Notes: generated by a model not told the origin, from the sequence alone. Positions 16,331-25,030 are shown, counted from the stretch's first letter. The stretch: DNA of 33,075 bases from an uncultured Clostridia bacterium (GCA_934278925.1 CAKQWJ010000025.1:1-33075); one strand, 5' to 3'. Numbers and translations: made by a program.

Positions 16331-18073
16331 TTACTTTACTTTGACTTTCTTTGTATTTGACCATGTCCCGTAGTAGGTCTTCCCGTTAATTTTCTTGTAG
16401 CTTCGAATCTTCGTGTAATAATACTTCTTCTTAGAAAGCTTCTTAATGGTCTTAGAAGAGCCTGTACTGGTGTAATACTTTGCCTTCTTTGTTCCCTTCT
16501 TCAGAACATAAATCTGATAGCTCTGACTGCCACCACCAAGCTTCTTCCACTTTACGGTGATTTTCTTCTTTCCGGCTTTAACCGAAGGGGTCTTCATCTT
16601 TGCCGGAGTGATAACGTATTTTGCACTTGCCGTGCCTGTAACATCACCCTTTCCGTAAACGCTTACGGTATAGGAACCCAGATTCTTTCTTCCGGAGGAA
16701 TATTTTACGGTATACCGATCCGCTGAAAGCATCTTTCCCTTCTGATCGTATACCTTTACGGACGGAGTATGAGTCTTTCCGTTATAGGTGTATTTCGAAG
16801 CCGAAAGAACTGCCTTATGCACAGCGATATCTTCCTTTGGATTTTCCGGTTCCGGATTTGATGGTTCAGGCTTTGATGGCTCCGGATTCGGATTTACCGG
16901 TTTCTTCTCCAGCTTATTCATTGCATCGTTCAGATTTGCAACGACTTTATCCAAATCTTCCTGTGTCAGATTCTCGTTCTGGTATGCCTTGTTCAGTTCG
17001 TTCAGAGCGGTTTCTACAGCATTCCAGGTTTTCTCGGTATAATCCGCTTTGTTCAGCTTATTTGCCTTTTCTTTTGCTGCATCCGCATTTGCAAAATCCG
17101 GCTTTGTTGCTTCTTCCAGTGCCTTCTTTGCTGCATCCAGATTTGCCTTTGCTTCATCCAGGTTTTTCTTCAGTGGCGCTTCGGCTTCATTTACCTCTTT
17201 CAGCCATTCTTCGGAGGTGTAGCCTGTTTCTCCGTCCTCAAGTGAGCTACATCTCATTGCAGAAAATTTCCTAGTAGTATATTCTCCGCCATAAAACCCA
17301 AATCCCGTAATATCTTTTCCGCCACCGCACATACAATTTAAGTAATGCCCAATGTCATCAATATTACGTTCTCCTTCATTGTATAGGGAAAGTTCCTCAT
17401 CATACCATAATTCTATCGGAAATGAACTTGCAAATGCCTGGTTTTCATTGAACCCCCACCATTCCTTATGCGCAACGCTACTGCGGCCTAAAACATGCCA
17501 AGTATCTGTATAATAACCTATCATAGCACTCATCATTGAATCCATGACAAGTTCAGGGTTTATTTTAAGTCGATTATTACTATAACTCTTTCCTAATTCT
17601 TCGATTGATTGTTTATTCTTATCTGTAGCGCGTCGTTGATTCAAAGCCTCCAACCATTTAGATTGAAGCTTAAGATTATCGAAACTGATCCATTTTTGAG
17701 CATAGGATTTTTTCTTTTGTATATCTTCTTTTCCGTCAGCTGTGGTAAATTCCTTTTTACGGTTTTCCATTGCAGTATGAAGTTCCTCTGCATTTTTCCC
17801 AGTTGCATTTTGAATATTCTCTATGTATTGATTGAAGTTTAGAGTGCTCTTATGTTTATCACACATTCTATCTTCAAGAAATTTCTTCGGTGCATTATCA
17901 TAAGCATTTTCCGCCGCATCATATTCTTCCTGTGCCTTCGTAACCGCCTTCTGGAGTTCTTCCAAGTTCTTTCCTGTATCGTCAGCGAATGTAGGCGCAA
18001 CGCTGGTGACGGCAATACTGAAGCTAAGAGCCAGCGTTAAGACTCCGGCAGCAGCTTTCTTTAATTTTTTCAT
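16331..18073 (-). CDS. Secreted CAP-domain protein with FIVAR and fibronectin-like C-terminus
   Basis: A 580-residue exported protein. A signal peptide covers about residues 1-30 (cleavage near TFA-DD). A coiled-coil-rich part follows, then a CAP/SCP-like domain about 140-265 with candidate ligands His202 and His243 (GHYLNCM, GFGFYGG). Next come an Ala/Lys-rich coiled coil, a FIVAR-type helical domain about 325-392, a PEPSKPEPSNPEP linker, a bacterial Ig-like segment and a fibronectin type III-like tail (KKITVKWKKLGGGSQSYQIY to the end). There is no LPXTG motif, so attachment would be by the tail or not at all. The SD is GAGAGGGAG. The upstream region is homologous to that of the intact DUF4143 ATPase. 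Function is unknown; wall association is likely. Confidence 0.85.
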   Translation of the reverse strand: MKKLKKAAAGVLTLALSFSIAVTSVAPTFADDTGKNLEELQKAVTKAQEEYDAAENAYDNAPKKFLEDRMCDKHKSTLNFNQYIENIQNATGKNAEELHTAMENRKKEFTTADGKEDIQKKKSYAQKWISFDNLKLQSKWLEALNQRRATDKNKQSIEELGKSYSNNRLKINPELVMDSMMSAMIGYYTDTWHVLGRSSVAHKEWWGFNENQAFASSFPIELWYDEELSLYNEGERNIDDIGHYLNCMCGGGKDITGFGFYGGEYTTRKFSAMRCSSLEDGETGYTSEEWLKEVNEAEAPLKKNLDEAKANLDAAKKALEEATKPDFANADAAKEKANKLNKADYTEKTWNAVETALNELNKAYQNENLTQEDLDKVVANLNDAMNKLEKKPVNPNPEPSKPEPSNPEPENPKEDIAVHKAVLSASKYTYNGKTHTPSVKVYDQKGKMLSADRYTVKYSSGRKNLGSYTVSVYGKGDVTGTASAKYVITPAKMKTPSVKAGKKKITVKWKKLGGGSQSYQIYVLKKGTKKAKYYTSTGSSKTIKKLSKKKYYYTKIRSYKKINGKTYYGTWSNTKKVKVK

Positions 18074-18128
18074 AATTCTCCCTCTCTATATTACGGTTTG
18101 TGTTTTGTAATAACCATACTAACCTCGT

Positions 18129-18250
18129 TCACACTTTTATTTGGTATTATGTGTTTTTAATCACACTTTTATTAAAAGCGGCCTATAGAAGCATGGGGCA
18201 AAAATCGAATAGGGAACGCATCAGCATCCGGTACGAGCGATTGCCTACTC
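18129..18250 (-). promoter_or_regulatory. Upstream element shared with the intact DUF4143 ATPase gene
   Basis: TCACACTTTTATT occurs at 18129-18141 and 18161-18173, 32 bases apart, with GTGTT between. The same layout and spacing occur at 28690-28734 before the ATPase gene, and further similarity continues to about 18250 (GCATCCGGTAC against GCATCCAGTAC). On the minus strand the element is followed at 11 bases by ATG and an eight-codon frame, much as the ATPase ATG follows its copy at 12 bases. Confidence 0.6.
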
Positions 18251-18252
18251 CG

Positions 18253-18789
18253 CTAATTGTCTGCACCCCCTAGCACGGAGTCCCCCTCAGTCTTCTTCAA
18301 ATCATCCGTCTTTCCATCAGCGCCTGAAGATTTCGATTCCTTTGCGCTATCAGCCTTCGCACTGTCTGCCTCACCGTTATCCGTCTTGCCACTGTCTGGG
18401 TTCTGTGCATCGGAACTCGATGGCCGGCCGGATTCATCCGGCTGCTCTGATGTGTCCGGTTTCTCTGGTGCATTCGGATCCTTCTCGAAGGTGACGTCAA
18501 TGCGGTGAGTGGCTTTGACGTTCCGGATGGTGTAGGACTTGGCGGTTTTGCTTATTTTTACAATCTTACCGTCCAACTTGAAGGTGCTGATACGGTAACC
18601 GTCGTCCGGGGTAATGTGGAAGGTGACGCTTCCGCCCCACTTGACGTTCCGCGTCTCATCGATGGTGCCGTAGTCGCCGGCGGTGGTGGTAACCTTGAAG
18701 AAATCGGTGTACTTCAGGCCTTTAATCCGGATGATCATGGCGATACGAGGGTCCTTACTGTAAGGATCCCGGGACTGGGTGGTCATCTT
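18253..18789 (-). pseudogene. 5'-truncated duplicate of the NlpC/P60-type secreted protein
   Basis: About 177 codons nearly identical to the C-terminal half of the protein at 19702-20829, starting exactly at its MTTQSRDPY (residue 203). It includes the beta-repeat (divergent InlB B-repeat type) with FHITPDDGYRISTF and the acidic Ser/Gly/Asp-rich tail. The signal peptide and catalytic half are absent. Upstream sequence is unrelated and similarity begins sharply at AGATGACCACC. The tails differ by a three-residue insertion and by their last 30 or so residues. It could be a recombination reservoir for the intact gene, or debris. Confidence 0.75.
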
Positions 18790-18880
18790 CCAAGGTCATT
18801 GTAAAGTCTACATTATCCGTCGCAGGTAGCAGAAACTCCTTAAACGCTGCCTTGCTGTATACAGATATAATGACGCTCAT
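18755..18880 (-). CDS. Short ORF, truncated N-terminus of an unrecognised protein
   Basis: On the minus strand, GGAGG precedes ATG at 18880 and a 41-codon frame, MSVIISVYSKAAFKEFLLPA and on to TLEDDHP, ending at the duplication junction in a TAA. The first 31 residues look like a genuine conserved protein start, and the last 10 come from reading into the duplicated block out of frame. I do not recognise the family with confidence. It marks which gene the duplication destroyed. Confidence 0.4.
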   Translation of the reverse strand: MSVIISVYSKAAFKEFLLPATDNVDFTMTLEDDHPVPGSLQ

Positions 18881-18929
18881 ATCCTCCACCCCGAAACACC
18901 TTTTTATAAATCAGCTACACTAGAAAATT

Positions 18930-19682
18930 CTATTTTCTCTTCGTTTTAATCAGCTTTTTCCCAGACCATCCAGAATAATATGTTTTACCCTGCACAACGC
19001 GAACAACACGAACAGTTACATAGTAAGAATGTTTCTTTTTCAGTTTCGTTATTGTCTTGCTAGATGTATTTCTTGAAGCTTTGATTGTTTTTCCTTTCGT
19101 CCAACCGAAACGAGAATACGATGATGGGCTTGCGTATCTAATCTGGTAGTACGAAGCTTCATTTTTCTTTTTCCAGGTTACCTTTGCACTTGTCTTTTTT
19201 GCTTTTACTTTCGTGATTTTTGTTTTGTCGATTGCGTATTTTGTTGTAAAAGTATATTCATTTCCATCTCCGTACCATTCCCAAACAGAGATGTAATACT
19301 TTTTTCCACACTTCACATCTATTGTTCCCTTGCATCTCGGAGATTTAATACCAGCTCCCATTTTCTCTGAAAACAGTTCTTGAAATTCATCATTATAAAC
19401 GTCAAAATTCGCCTCATGCCCACTAGGATTAGGAACCTGTATATCCAAGCAAATCTTGCCTGACTCTGGTGCAGTAAATACAAACCAGTCATATTCATCA
19501 TGCCCTTTTCCCTTGTATATTTTCCCTTTTACTTTATCACCAATATTAAATGTATTTGCCTTACCCATGCTATCATTCGGCTCATGTTCCGACACCGTCT
19601 TTGCAGATACTGTTACTGTACTAAGCAACATAAATGTACTGATAATAATCATTAACGATATTAATTTGCTTCTTCTCATCAT
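18930..19682 (-). CDS. Secreted PPC-like and fibronectin-like protein
   Basis: A 250-residue exported protein. The signal peptide is about residues 1-27 (ending TVSA-K). Residues about 32-145 resemble a bacterial pre-peptidase C-terminal (PPC) beta-sandwich (EPNDSMGKANTF, DEYDWFVFTAPESGKICLDI, KKYYISVWEW). Residues about 158-250 form a fibronectin type III-like module (AKVTWKKKNEASYYQIRY, KTYYSGWSGKK), the same type that ends the CAP protein and the 20881-21909 protein. There is no catalytic domain, so it is more likely a binding or structural surface protein. It lies 19 bases after the NlpC/P60-type gene, probably in the same transcript. Confidence 0.8.
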   Translation of the reverse strand: MMRRSKLISLMIIISTFMLLSTVTVSAKTVSEHEPNDSMGKANTFNIGDKVKGKIYKGKGHDEYDWFVFTAPESGKICLDIQVPNPSGHEANFDVYNDEFQELFSEKMGAGIKSPRCKGTIDVKCGKKYYISVWEWYGDGNEYTFTTKYAIDKTKITKVKAKKTSAKVTWKKKNEASYYQIRYASPSSYSRFGWTKGKTIKASRNTSSKTITKLKKKHSYYVTVRVVRVVQGKTYYSGWSGKKLIKTKRK

Positions 19683-19701
19683 TGTAACTTTCCTTTCTTA
19701 C

Positions 19702-20829
19702 TTACTCTCCATCTTCCTCCAACGCATCGTTACCCGTAGCACCACCTACACCTACAGACTTCGATTCGCTTGCACTGTCTGCCTCGCCATTGTCTGCCTC
19801 ACCGTTATCCGTCTTGCCACTGTCTGGGTTCTGTGTATCGGAACTCGATGGCCGGCCGGATTCATCCGGCTGACTCGGCTGCTCTGATGTGTCCGGTTTC
19901 TCTGGTGCATTCGGATCCTTCTCGAAGGTGACGTCGATGCGGTGAGTGGCTTTGACGTTCCGGATGGTGTAGGACTTGGCGGTTTTGCTTATTTTTACAA
20001 TCTTACCGTCCACCTTGAAGGTGCTGATACGGTAACCGTCGTCCGGAGTAATGTGGAAGGTGCCGCTTCCGCCCCACTTGACGTTCCGCATCTCATCGAT
20101 GGTGCCGTGGTCGCCGGCGGTGGTGGTAACCTTGAAGAAATCGATGTACTTCAGGCCTTTGACCCGGATAATCATGGCGATACGAGGGTCCTTATTGTAA
20201 GGATCTCGGGACTGGGTGGTCATCTTGGTGAGATCCAGCCGAGTGTTTTTGCCCCCCTTGGTGGCGATGTGGCTTACCATGTAGAAAATCATCTTGCCAT
20301 TGTCGTCGGTTCCGGCATAGATCTGGATGTGGTGACCGGAGCCGGTTTTCCGGACAACGGAAACCAGATCACCCTTCTTGAGGGATTTGGTGCCGGTTCG
20401 CTGTACCAGCTGCGAGGCCGGAATCCCCTTCTTGGCGATCATGATTCGTTGAATCTTCTTGCTTTTCTTAATCTGCTTGGCGTTCTGCCCCTTAATCTTC
20501 TGGCCTTTGACCCAGAATCGCTGCCCTGTCGGGATGACTTTGTAACGCTGCAGGCACCAGGACACATAATCCGCACAGTGGAGACGAGTCTTCTTTCCGT
20601 ATCGGGAGCGCTTGAATCGCTTGTCGAAATAAGATGTGGGGCATCCCTTACTGGAATAGACCGCCTTCTCTTTGGTGACCTTCACGCAAATGCTCCGACA
20701 CTGTTGCAGCCACTCGTTTACGTTCATGCTCCGGGTGGCCGCATAGGTATTCTGCATGCTTAGCTGCATGGCGAAGGCCAACATCCCGCAGCTGAGCATC
20801 AAGGTTGTGATGAATCTGTTCTTTCTCAT
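19702..20829 (-). CDS. Secreted NlpC/P60-type (CHAP-like) protein with InlB-like beta repeat
   Basis: A 375-residue exported protein with a signal peptide about 1-30. The middle resembles a papain-like cell-wall amidase/peptidase: candidate nucleophile Cys85 in LHCADYVSWC, a GDLVSV strand, and the candidate His in SGHHIQIYAG (166-167). Residues about 230-305 are a divergent InlB B-type beta repeat (ITPDDGYRISTFKVDGK, YTIRNVKATHRIDVTF). The tail of about 70 residues is rich in Ser, Asp, Gly, Pro and Glu. Probable role: peptidoglycan cleavage or remodelling at the surface. A second, headless copy of the C-terminal half lies downstream at 18253-18789. It is transcribed with secreted proteins on both sides. 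Confidence 0.78.
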   Translation of the reverse strand: MRKNRFITTLMLSCGMLAFAMQLSMQNTYAATRSMNVNEWLQQCRSICVKVTKEKAVYSSKGCPTSYFDKRFKRSRYGKKTRLHCADYVSWCLQRYKVIPTGQRFWVKGQKIKGQNAKQIKKSKKIQRIMIAKKGIPASQLVQRTGTKSLKKGDLVSVVRKTGSGHHIQIYAGTDDNGKMIFYMVSHIATKGGKNTRLDLTKMTTQSRDPYNKDPRIAMIIRVKGLKYIDFFKVTTTAGDHGTIDEMRNVKWGGSGTFHITPDDGYRISTFKVDGKIVKISKTAKSYTIRNVKATHRIDVTFEKDPNAPEKPDTSEQPSQPDESGRPSSSDTQNPDSGKTDNGEADNGEADSASESKSVGVGGATGNDALEEDGE

Positions 20830-20880
20830 GTATGTTCTTTCTTTATAAAAATAGGTTGGTGCCGTTCAGGTATGCTGATT

Positions 20881-21909
20881 TTATTTAGTTTTTGGCCATT
20901 TGTATTTCCAATCTATAGCATTGTAAGTTTTGCCTTTTACACGTTTATAGGCATCTACATATACGCAGTACTTCGTGTGACGCTTTAGTTTTTTTATCGT
21001 TATCGAATTCTTCTTATTCCCTTTTATCGTATACGTCTTAACTTTTAGAACTCCGTAATCCTTGCCCAATTGACAAACCTTCACTTTGTAGCCGGACATT
21101 CCCTTTTGCTTTTTCCATTTGATTTTCATGCTCTTTTTCCCGACTTTCAACTTTGTTATCTTGGTCGGGCCCGGATTAATTATTATCTTGCCTGTTGTAA
21201 CAACCGTGCCGGTCTTATCACCTTTGAACTTTGCAGTTATCTTGGTAGTACCAGTCCCAATCTTCTTATTGTTACTGTATTTATATGTGACGTTATAATC
21301 CTCTTTTGTCCATAAAATACTTGTGCACCCACACCCATATGAATCTTTGTATCGAAGATCTATTTGATATCCCGGCTTTTTCGGTTTTCCGTTGTATGAA
21401 TAATATCTTGCGCTCTCAACTCTCAAATCCGCACGACTCACCTTGAAGGGAGTTACAGTGAATGGAATTGTAACGCTACCTGAGAACGGAGCTTTTTCCG
21501 CCGTTATAAGCAATGTATGCTTTCCCGGTTCCGGATAAATCTCATCATTCAGCCCAATAGAATTCTCTCCACAAATCTCAAAAGTTATGTCCTCTCCAAT
21601 CTTCGGCTCTACGCCTTTCGGTACGGTGTATTTCAAATGCTTGTAAATATTCTTTTCCCGTGCTATCTCATCATGCTTCCCGTAGTACTTCTTCGCCTTA
21701 TCCTTCATCACACCATATTCAAATGTGGTCTTGTCCAGATGGAAGTTCCACTTGGTGATGTCGTAGGCATCACTGCTCTGTGCATCTGCCTTTGTCTCGG
21801 TTGTTGCTGTCTTAGCGTTCTCTGCTTTTGCATCATCTGCGAAAGCTCCGATTCCACAGCTGGTGATGACCAGCACGGCGATTAGTAATATGCTTGCGAT
21901 TCGTTTCAT
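20881..21909 (-). CDS. Secreted protein with fibronectin-like C-terminus
   Basis: A 342-residue exported protein with signal peptide about 1-25 (GIGAFA-DD), a short Ala/Thr/Lys linker, a unique region about 50-155, an Ig-like segment (YNGKPKKPGYQIDL, TGTTKITAKFKGDKTGTV), and a fibronectin-like tail (SMKIKWKKQKGMSGYKVKVC to the end). The YNGK ... tail layout repeats that of the CAP protein. The SYGCGCTS stretch gives two close cysteines of unknown meaning. It starts 15 bases after the acyltransferase gene. Function is unknown; a surface adhesin or matrix role would fit the modules. Confidence 0.75.
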   Translation of the reverse strand: MKRIASILLIAVLVITSCGIGAFADDAKAENAKTATTETKADAQSSDAYDITKWNFHLDKTTFEYGVMKDKAKKYYGKHDEIAREKNIYKHLKYTVPKGVEPKIGEDITFEICGENSIGLNDEIYPEPGKHTLLITAEKAPFSGSVTIPFTVTPFKVSRADLRVESARYYSYNGKPKKPGYQIDLRYKDSYGCGCTSILWTKEDYNVTYKYSNNKKIGTGTTKITAKFKGDKTGTVVTTGKIIINPGPTKITKLKVGKKSMKIKWKKQKGMSGYKVKVCQLGKDYGVLKVKTYTIKGNKKNSITIKKLKRHTKYCVYVDAYKRVKGKTYNAIDWKYKWPKTK

Positions 21910-21924
21910 TGGTTTTACCTTCTT

Positions 21925-22938
21925 CTATAGTATTGTGTTCACCTTCGGGATTTTCCGAAGGATGTATGTGATGATGAATGCGGCCACGAAGAACACCAGC
22001 GCCATTCCGATGAAAATCAAGAAATTGTACCGGTACGGGTTGAAACCGAACCACTTCATAGACGCGGTGACGAATATCATGTGAATCAGGTAGATGCCGA
22101 AGGAACAGTCGTTGAGCGTATTCACCCGGGAACGTTCTTTAACATCGATATTCATCAGAAGGTTATACATTCCGGCGGTCTGCAGAACCACCGGAATGGA
22201 TCCGTATCCGAATAAAATCTGGAATGTTTCGTCCGACACTTGCCCCAGCACTGCGCTGCAGTAGGTGGTTAACATGATGATTATCACGCTTGGAATCAGG
22301 AACAGCATCCAGGATTCCACCTTGCCCAGGGACTTCTTCCGGAACATATGCCCCAGGAATAGGTACGCCGGGTAAATCATGGTGGTCGGAATGTAGAATC
22401 CCGGTTCCAGTCCGAAGATTCGGCTCAATGGCAGTAGGGACACGAACAACACGATGCTTCCGATTAATCCCCACATCTGTCGATCCGTGGCGTGATCCGC
22501 CACCATCTTGTAGAAAGGCATCATGAGGTAGAGGCCAATCATCAGATAGAGGTACCACATGTGGGCCCAGCTCTGTCCGGTGAACAGCCGATACAGCCAG
22601 CCGGTGAGCAAGGTTTTCCGGAAACCGGTGGCATAGTCCAGAATCTGGAACAGAAGCGTGAATACCAACAGCGATATCACCATTCGCCGAGTGTATTTGA
22701 AGATTTTTTCCCCGGTCAGGTTCTTGTTCTCGTCCAGGAGCAGTGCGCCTGTAATCATCAGAAAACAAGGCACCGCCCACATAAGCATGTTCTCTGCGGT
22801 CTGGGTTACCAGCTTTTCCGTTCCGGTGATGAGTCCGTCGTAATACGCGTTGCTGGCGAACAGGGTGTGCAGCACCACAATGGCAAAGCAGGCGAAAATC
22901 CGAATATACGGAAATTGTTTGATATATGTTTTCTGCAT
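21925..22938 (-). CDS. Membrane acyltransferase, acyltransferase-3 family
   Basis: A 337-residue integral membrane protein with about ten hydrophobic segments. The N-terminal YIRIFACFAIVVLHTLF carries the conserved Arg and His of the acyltransferase-3 (OafA/WecH) family, and AVPCFLMITGALLL and FGIYLIHMIFV are also typical. Such enzymes put acetyl or other acyl groups on surface sugars. It sits within an otherwise secreted-protein gene block and may decorate a surface polymer, possibly one built from the UDP-sugars made by the upstream cluster. It is 15-25 bases from both neighbours, consistent with one transcript. Confidence 0.87.
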   Translation of the reverse strand: MQKTYIKQFPYIRIFACFAIVVLHTLFASNAYYDGLITGTEKLVTQTAENMLMWAVPCFLMITGALLLDENKNLTGEKIFKYTRRMVISLLVFTLLFQILDYATGFRKTLLTGWLYRLFTGQSWAHMWYLYLMIGLYLMMPFYKMVADHATDRQMWGLIGSIVLFVSLLPLSRIFGLEPGFYIPTTMIYPAYLFLGHMFRKKSLGKVESWMLFLIPSVIIIMLTTYCSAVLGQVSDETFQILFGYGSIPVVLQTAGMYNLLMNIDVKERSRVNTLNDCSFGIYLIHMIFVTASMKWFGFNPYRYNFLIFIGMALVFFVAAFIITYILRKIPKVNTIL

Positions 22939-22961
22939 AAATTGTCCTTCCCCTTTGCTCT

Positions 22962-23609
22962 CTAGTAGAGATCCTTGGCGCTTCCACCGACGCAGCCGGC
23001 AGAATTGGAGTGTCTCGACGAACCTGATTTCTTGGAAGAACTTCCGGAGCTGCCGGAACTTCCGGAACCGGATGCAGCGGCCGCTGCAGCAGATTCTTCC
23101 GATTCGTACTGACTATCCGTCTTGATATCCCCCAGCTTGCTTTTACCCTCTTCCAGAAGCTTCCGGATTGTCTTCTCGTCCGTTTCCTTCCGAATTTTCT
23201 TCGTATATTCGCTGATAATCTTCTCTACCTGCTTCTTCTCTTCGCTTCGGTAATTGGACTTATTGATGCAGCTGTTCAAGGATTTGATAGCCTTGTTCTG
23301 TGCCTCCGCAGTCTTGATTTCTGCCGCTGTCTTCACCTTATCAATGTCCGACTTCATATTCTTGGCGATGATGTTCACCGCTTCCTTACTCTTGGCCTCG
23401 TCAATCTGCTCTTTGCCGTCCTTGACCAGCGCCTTGATTTCCTTCTGCTCCTTCTCCCGGTAGTCCGAGTAGTTCACGTCAGAAATCTTCTCGATGGCAG
23501 CATCCTTTGCTTTCATCAAGGTGTACTGTTTATAGGCGAAAATTCCACCTACCACGACCACCAGTGCCGTTACCACAGAAACGATTACGATTACATATTT
23601 TCTTTTCAC
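22962..23609 (-). CDS. Membrane-anchored helical-repeat protein with Gly/Ser tail
   Basis: A 215-residue protein with an uncleaved-looking N-terminal membrane segment (KRKYVIVIVSVVTALVVVVG). Two related helical repeats of about 60 residues follow: NYSDYREKEQKEIKALVKDG and its partner SNYRSEEKKQVEKIISEY, each ending in a D-K/I-KT element. The C-terminus is Ala-rich, then Ser/Gly-rich with a single Cys in SAGCVGG. I chose the GTG at 23609, since AAAGGGG lies six bases upstream; an ATG 18 bases earlier contains that SD. Such repeats occur in clostridial surface proteins. Function is unknown. Confidence 0.7.
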   Translation of the reverse strand: MKRKYVIVIVSVVTALVVVVGGIFAYKQYTLMKAKDAAIEKISDVNYSDYREKEQKEIKALVKDGKEQIDEAKSKEAVNIIAKNMKSDIDKVKTAAEIKTAEAQNKAIKSLNSCINKSNYRSEEKKQVEKIISEYTKKIRKETDEKTIRKLLEEGKSKLGDIKTDSQYESEESAAAAAASGSGSSGSSGSSSKKSGSSRHSNSAGCVGGSAKDLY

Positions 23610-23635
23610 TGAATTCCCCTTTCGCATTGCGCAAC

Positions 23636-23663
23636 AATAGAGGTGTCCAAGGGCACCTCTATT
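23636..23663 (-). terminator. Intergenic hairpin between two surface-protein genes
   Basis: Arms AATAGAGGTG and CACCTCTATT are perfect, with an eight-base loop. No U-run follows on the minus strand, so it may be a processing or partial termination site rather than a strong terminator. Confidence 0.5.
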
Positions 23664-23678
23664 CCATCTGTTATTCAA

Positions 23679-24791
23679 TTAGTTCATCTTGTGATAATTC
23701 GTATATCTCCAGGTTCCTCGTTTGCCGTACCAAATCTTCCAGCCATTGCCGCCGGTTTCGTTCCGGAAATTCGGATCGTAGACATAGTACTTCTTACCAT
23801 GCTTAATCACAGTCCAGGAATGAGGTGCCCGGTGTGCCACCTTGCCCCGTACCTGATGCACGTTGTATCCCAGAAGTTTTGCCTGAATGTAGAAAGTGGC
23901 CGCCATTACGTAGCAATTGCCTTTTCCTTTCTTGAATCCGCGAAGTGCATACTTCTCTGAAGAGCTCTGTCTCCACCATCTATCGTAGTACTTGAGCTTG
24001 TAGGAATTCTTGTACGCCTGACGAAGAGACCAATGAGTTTTGTTCAGCTTGCGGATTCCCAGCGCATATGCTTCGTGAAGCTCTCCGCTCTTCGGAATCT
24101 TCAGATAACCAATCTTGGTGTTTTTCGCCATAGCACCTGTCTTTGGGTAAAAATAATATCCATGCAGCTTCTTATTCCGAGTCAACGCCTGCCACTTGGT
24201 TGCCAGAACGCCATGTCCCTTGGAATAATAGGTCTTACCGTTGTAGTTGAAGAATCCTTTGTCCTTGAGGGTGCCGCTGCCGGTGTTGAAGAAGTACAGC
24301 TTCTTGCTGATTTTCTTGACGCCGGTTGCCATCTTGCCACCGCTGTAGAAATAGCGGTTGTACTTGTCCGGGCACTTCACCCAACCGGTCTTGGTGATAG
24401 CACTGCCGTCCTTGTTGAAGTAATACAGGCTTCCGGATACTTTCCGGACACCGGTCATCATCACATTTCCGCTAAAGTAGTACTTTTTACCGCTGATGGT
24501 CTGAATATCGTTCACCAGCACGCCGTCGGTTCCGGCGTACATCTTGCTGCTTCCGGATGGAATCCATCCCGTCTGCAGAGCACCTGTCTCACTGAAGAAA
24601 TAATTCTTCCCTTCAATCGAGTGCTTTCCGGTAACATACTTGTCATCTACGTAGTAGTATTTGCTGCCGTTCTCGGTCACCCAACCATTCTTCATCGCCG
24701 CCTCTGCGGTGGTATCTGCAAAGGTGCTCATCGGAATCATTGCTGCCGCTACAATCAAACTCAGCAGCAGGACTTTCAAGTTCTTTCTCAT
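23679..24791 (-). CDS. Wall-binding-repeat protein with transglutaminase-like domain
   Basis: A 370-residue exported protein. The signal peptide is about 1-26 (STFA-D). Residues about 30-225 are a series of choline-binding/cell-wall-binding type repeats (GWVTENGSKYYYVD, GKNYFFSETGALQTGW, GSLYYFNKDGSAI and others). The C-terminal part has a transglutaminase-like triad: Cys in KGNCYVMAATFY, His in PHSWTVI, Asp in YYVYDPNF. Such domains act as peptidases or cross-linkers of surface protein. The start at 24791 is chosen for AAGGGG and the following signal peptide; the frame is open 48 bases further but without SD. It is the first gene of the leftward surface block and follows the G-tract promoter. 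Confidence 0.85.
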   Translation of the reverse strand: MRKNLKVLLLSLIVAAAMIPMSTFADTTAEAAMKNGWVTENGSKYYYVDDKYVTGKHSIEGKNYFFSETGALQTGWIPSGSSKMYAGTDGVLVNDIQTISGKKYYFSGNVMMTGVRKVSGSLYYFNKDGSAITKTGWVKCPDKYNRYFYSGGKMATGVKKISKKLYFFNTGSGTLKDKGFFNYNGKTYYSKGHGVLATKWQALTRNKKLHGYYFYPKTGAMAKNTKIGYLKIPKSGELHEAYALGIRKLNKTHWSLRQAYKNSYKLKYYDRWWRQSSSEKYALRGFKKGKGNCYVMAATFYIQAKLLGYNVHQVRGKVAHRAPHSWTVIKHGKKYYVYDPNFRNETGGNGWKIWYGKRGTWRYTNYHKMN

Positions 24792-24844
24792 GAAATTTCC
24801 CCTTCCGTCTATTCTTCCAATCTTATTTTTCAACATCAATTTCT

Positions 24845-24871
24845 ATTATACCCCCCCCCGAAATTTTTCAA
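24845..24871 (-). promoter_or_regulatory. Promoter with nine-G tract in the spacer
   Basis: On the minus strand TTGAAA (24866-24871) is followed by a 15-base spacer that contains nine consecutive G (24851-24859 on the plus strand as C), then TATAAT (24845-24850). A spacer of 15 is short; two more G would give the ideal 17. A homopolymer in this place is the classical layout of slipped-strand phase-variable promoters. Confidence 0.6.
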
Positions 24872-24969
24872 GCATTTTGGATAGATTATGTTGATTCTGT
24901 ATTAGCCCTGTGGTTGAATGTAAGCAACCGGGAAACTACGACACCAACACCATTTGACAAAGAACCATA

Positions 24970-24999
24970 AAAAGAGCACCAGTCCGTTAAGACCGATGC
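24970..24999 (-). terminator. Terminator after the gutted ATPase gene
   Basis: On the minus strand GCATCGGTC and GACTGGTGC pair (with two G-U pairs) around TTAACG and are followed by TCTTTTTAT. It lies about 30 bases beyond the stop of the ATPase remnant. Confidence 0.65.
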
Positions 25000-25030
25000 C
25001 CTGAAATGATATGCTCTATAAATTTGTTGA

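Noticed and set aside
16166..16360. 64-codon plus-strand frame in the gap after the AbiEii remnant
   Set aside because: It overlaps the end of the CAP-domain gene and lacks an SD and any similarity to known proteins.
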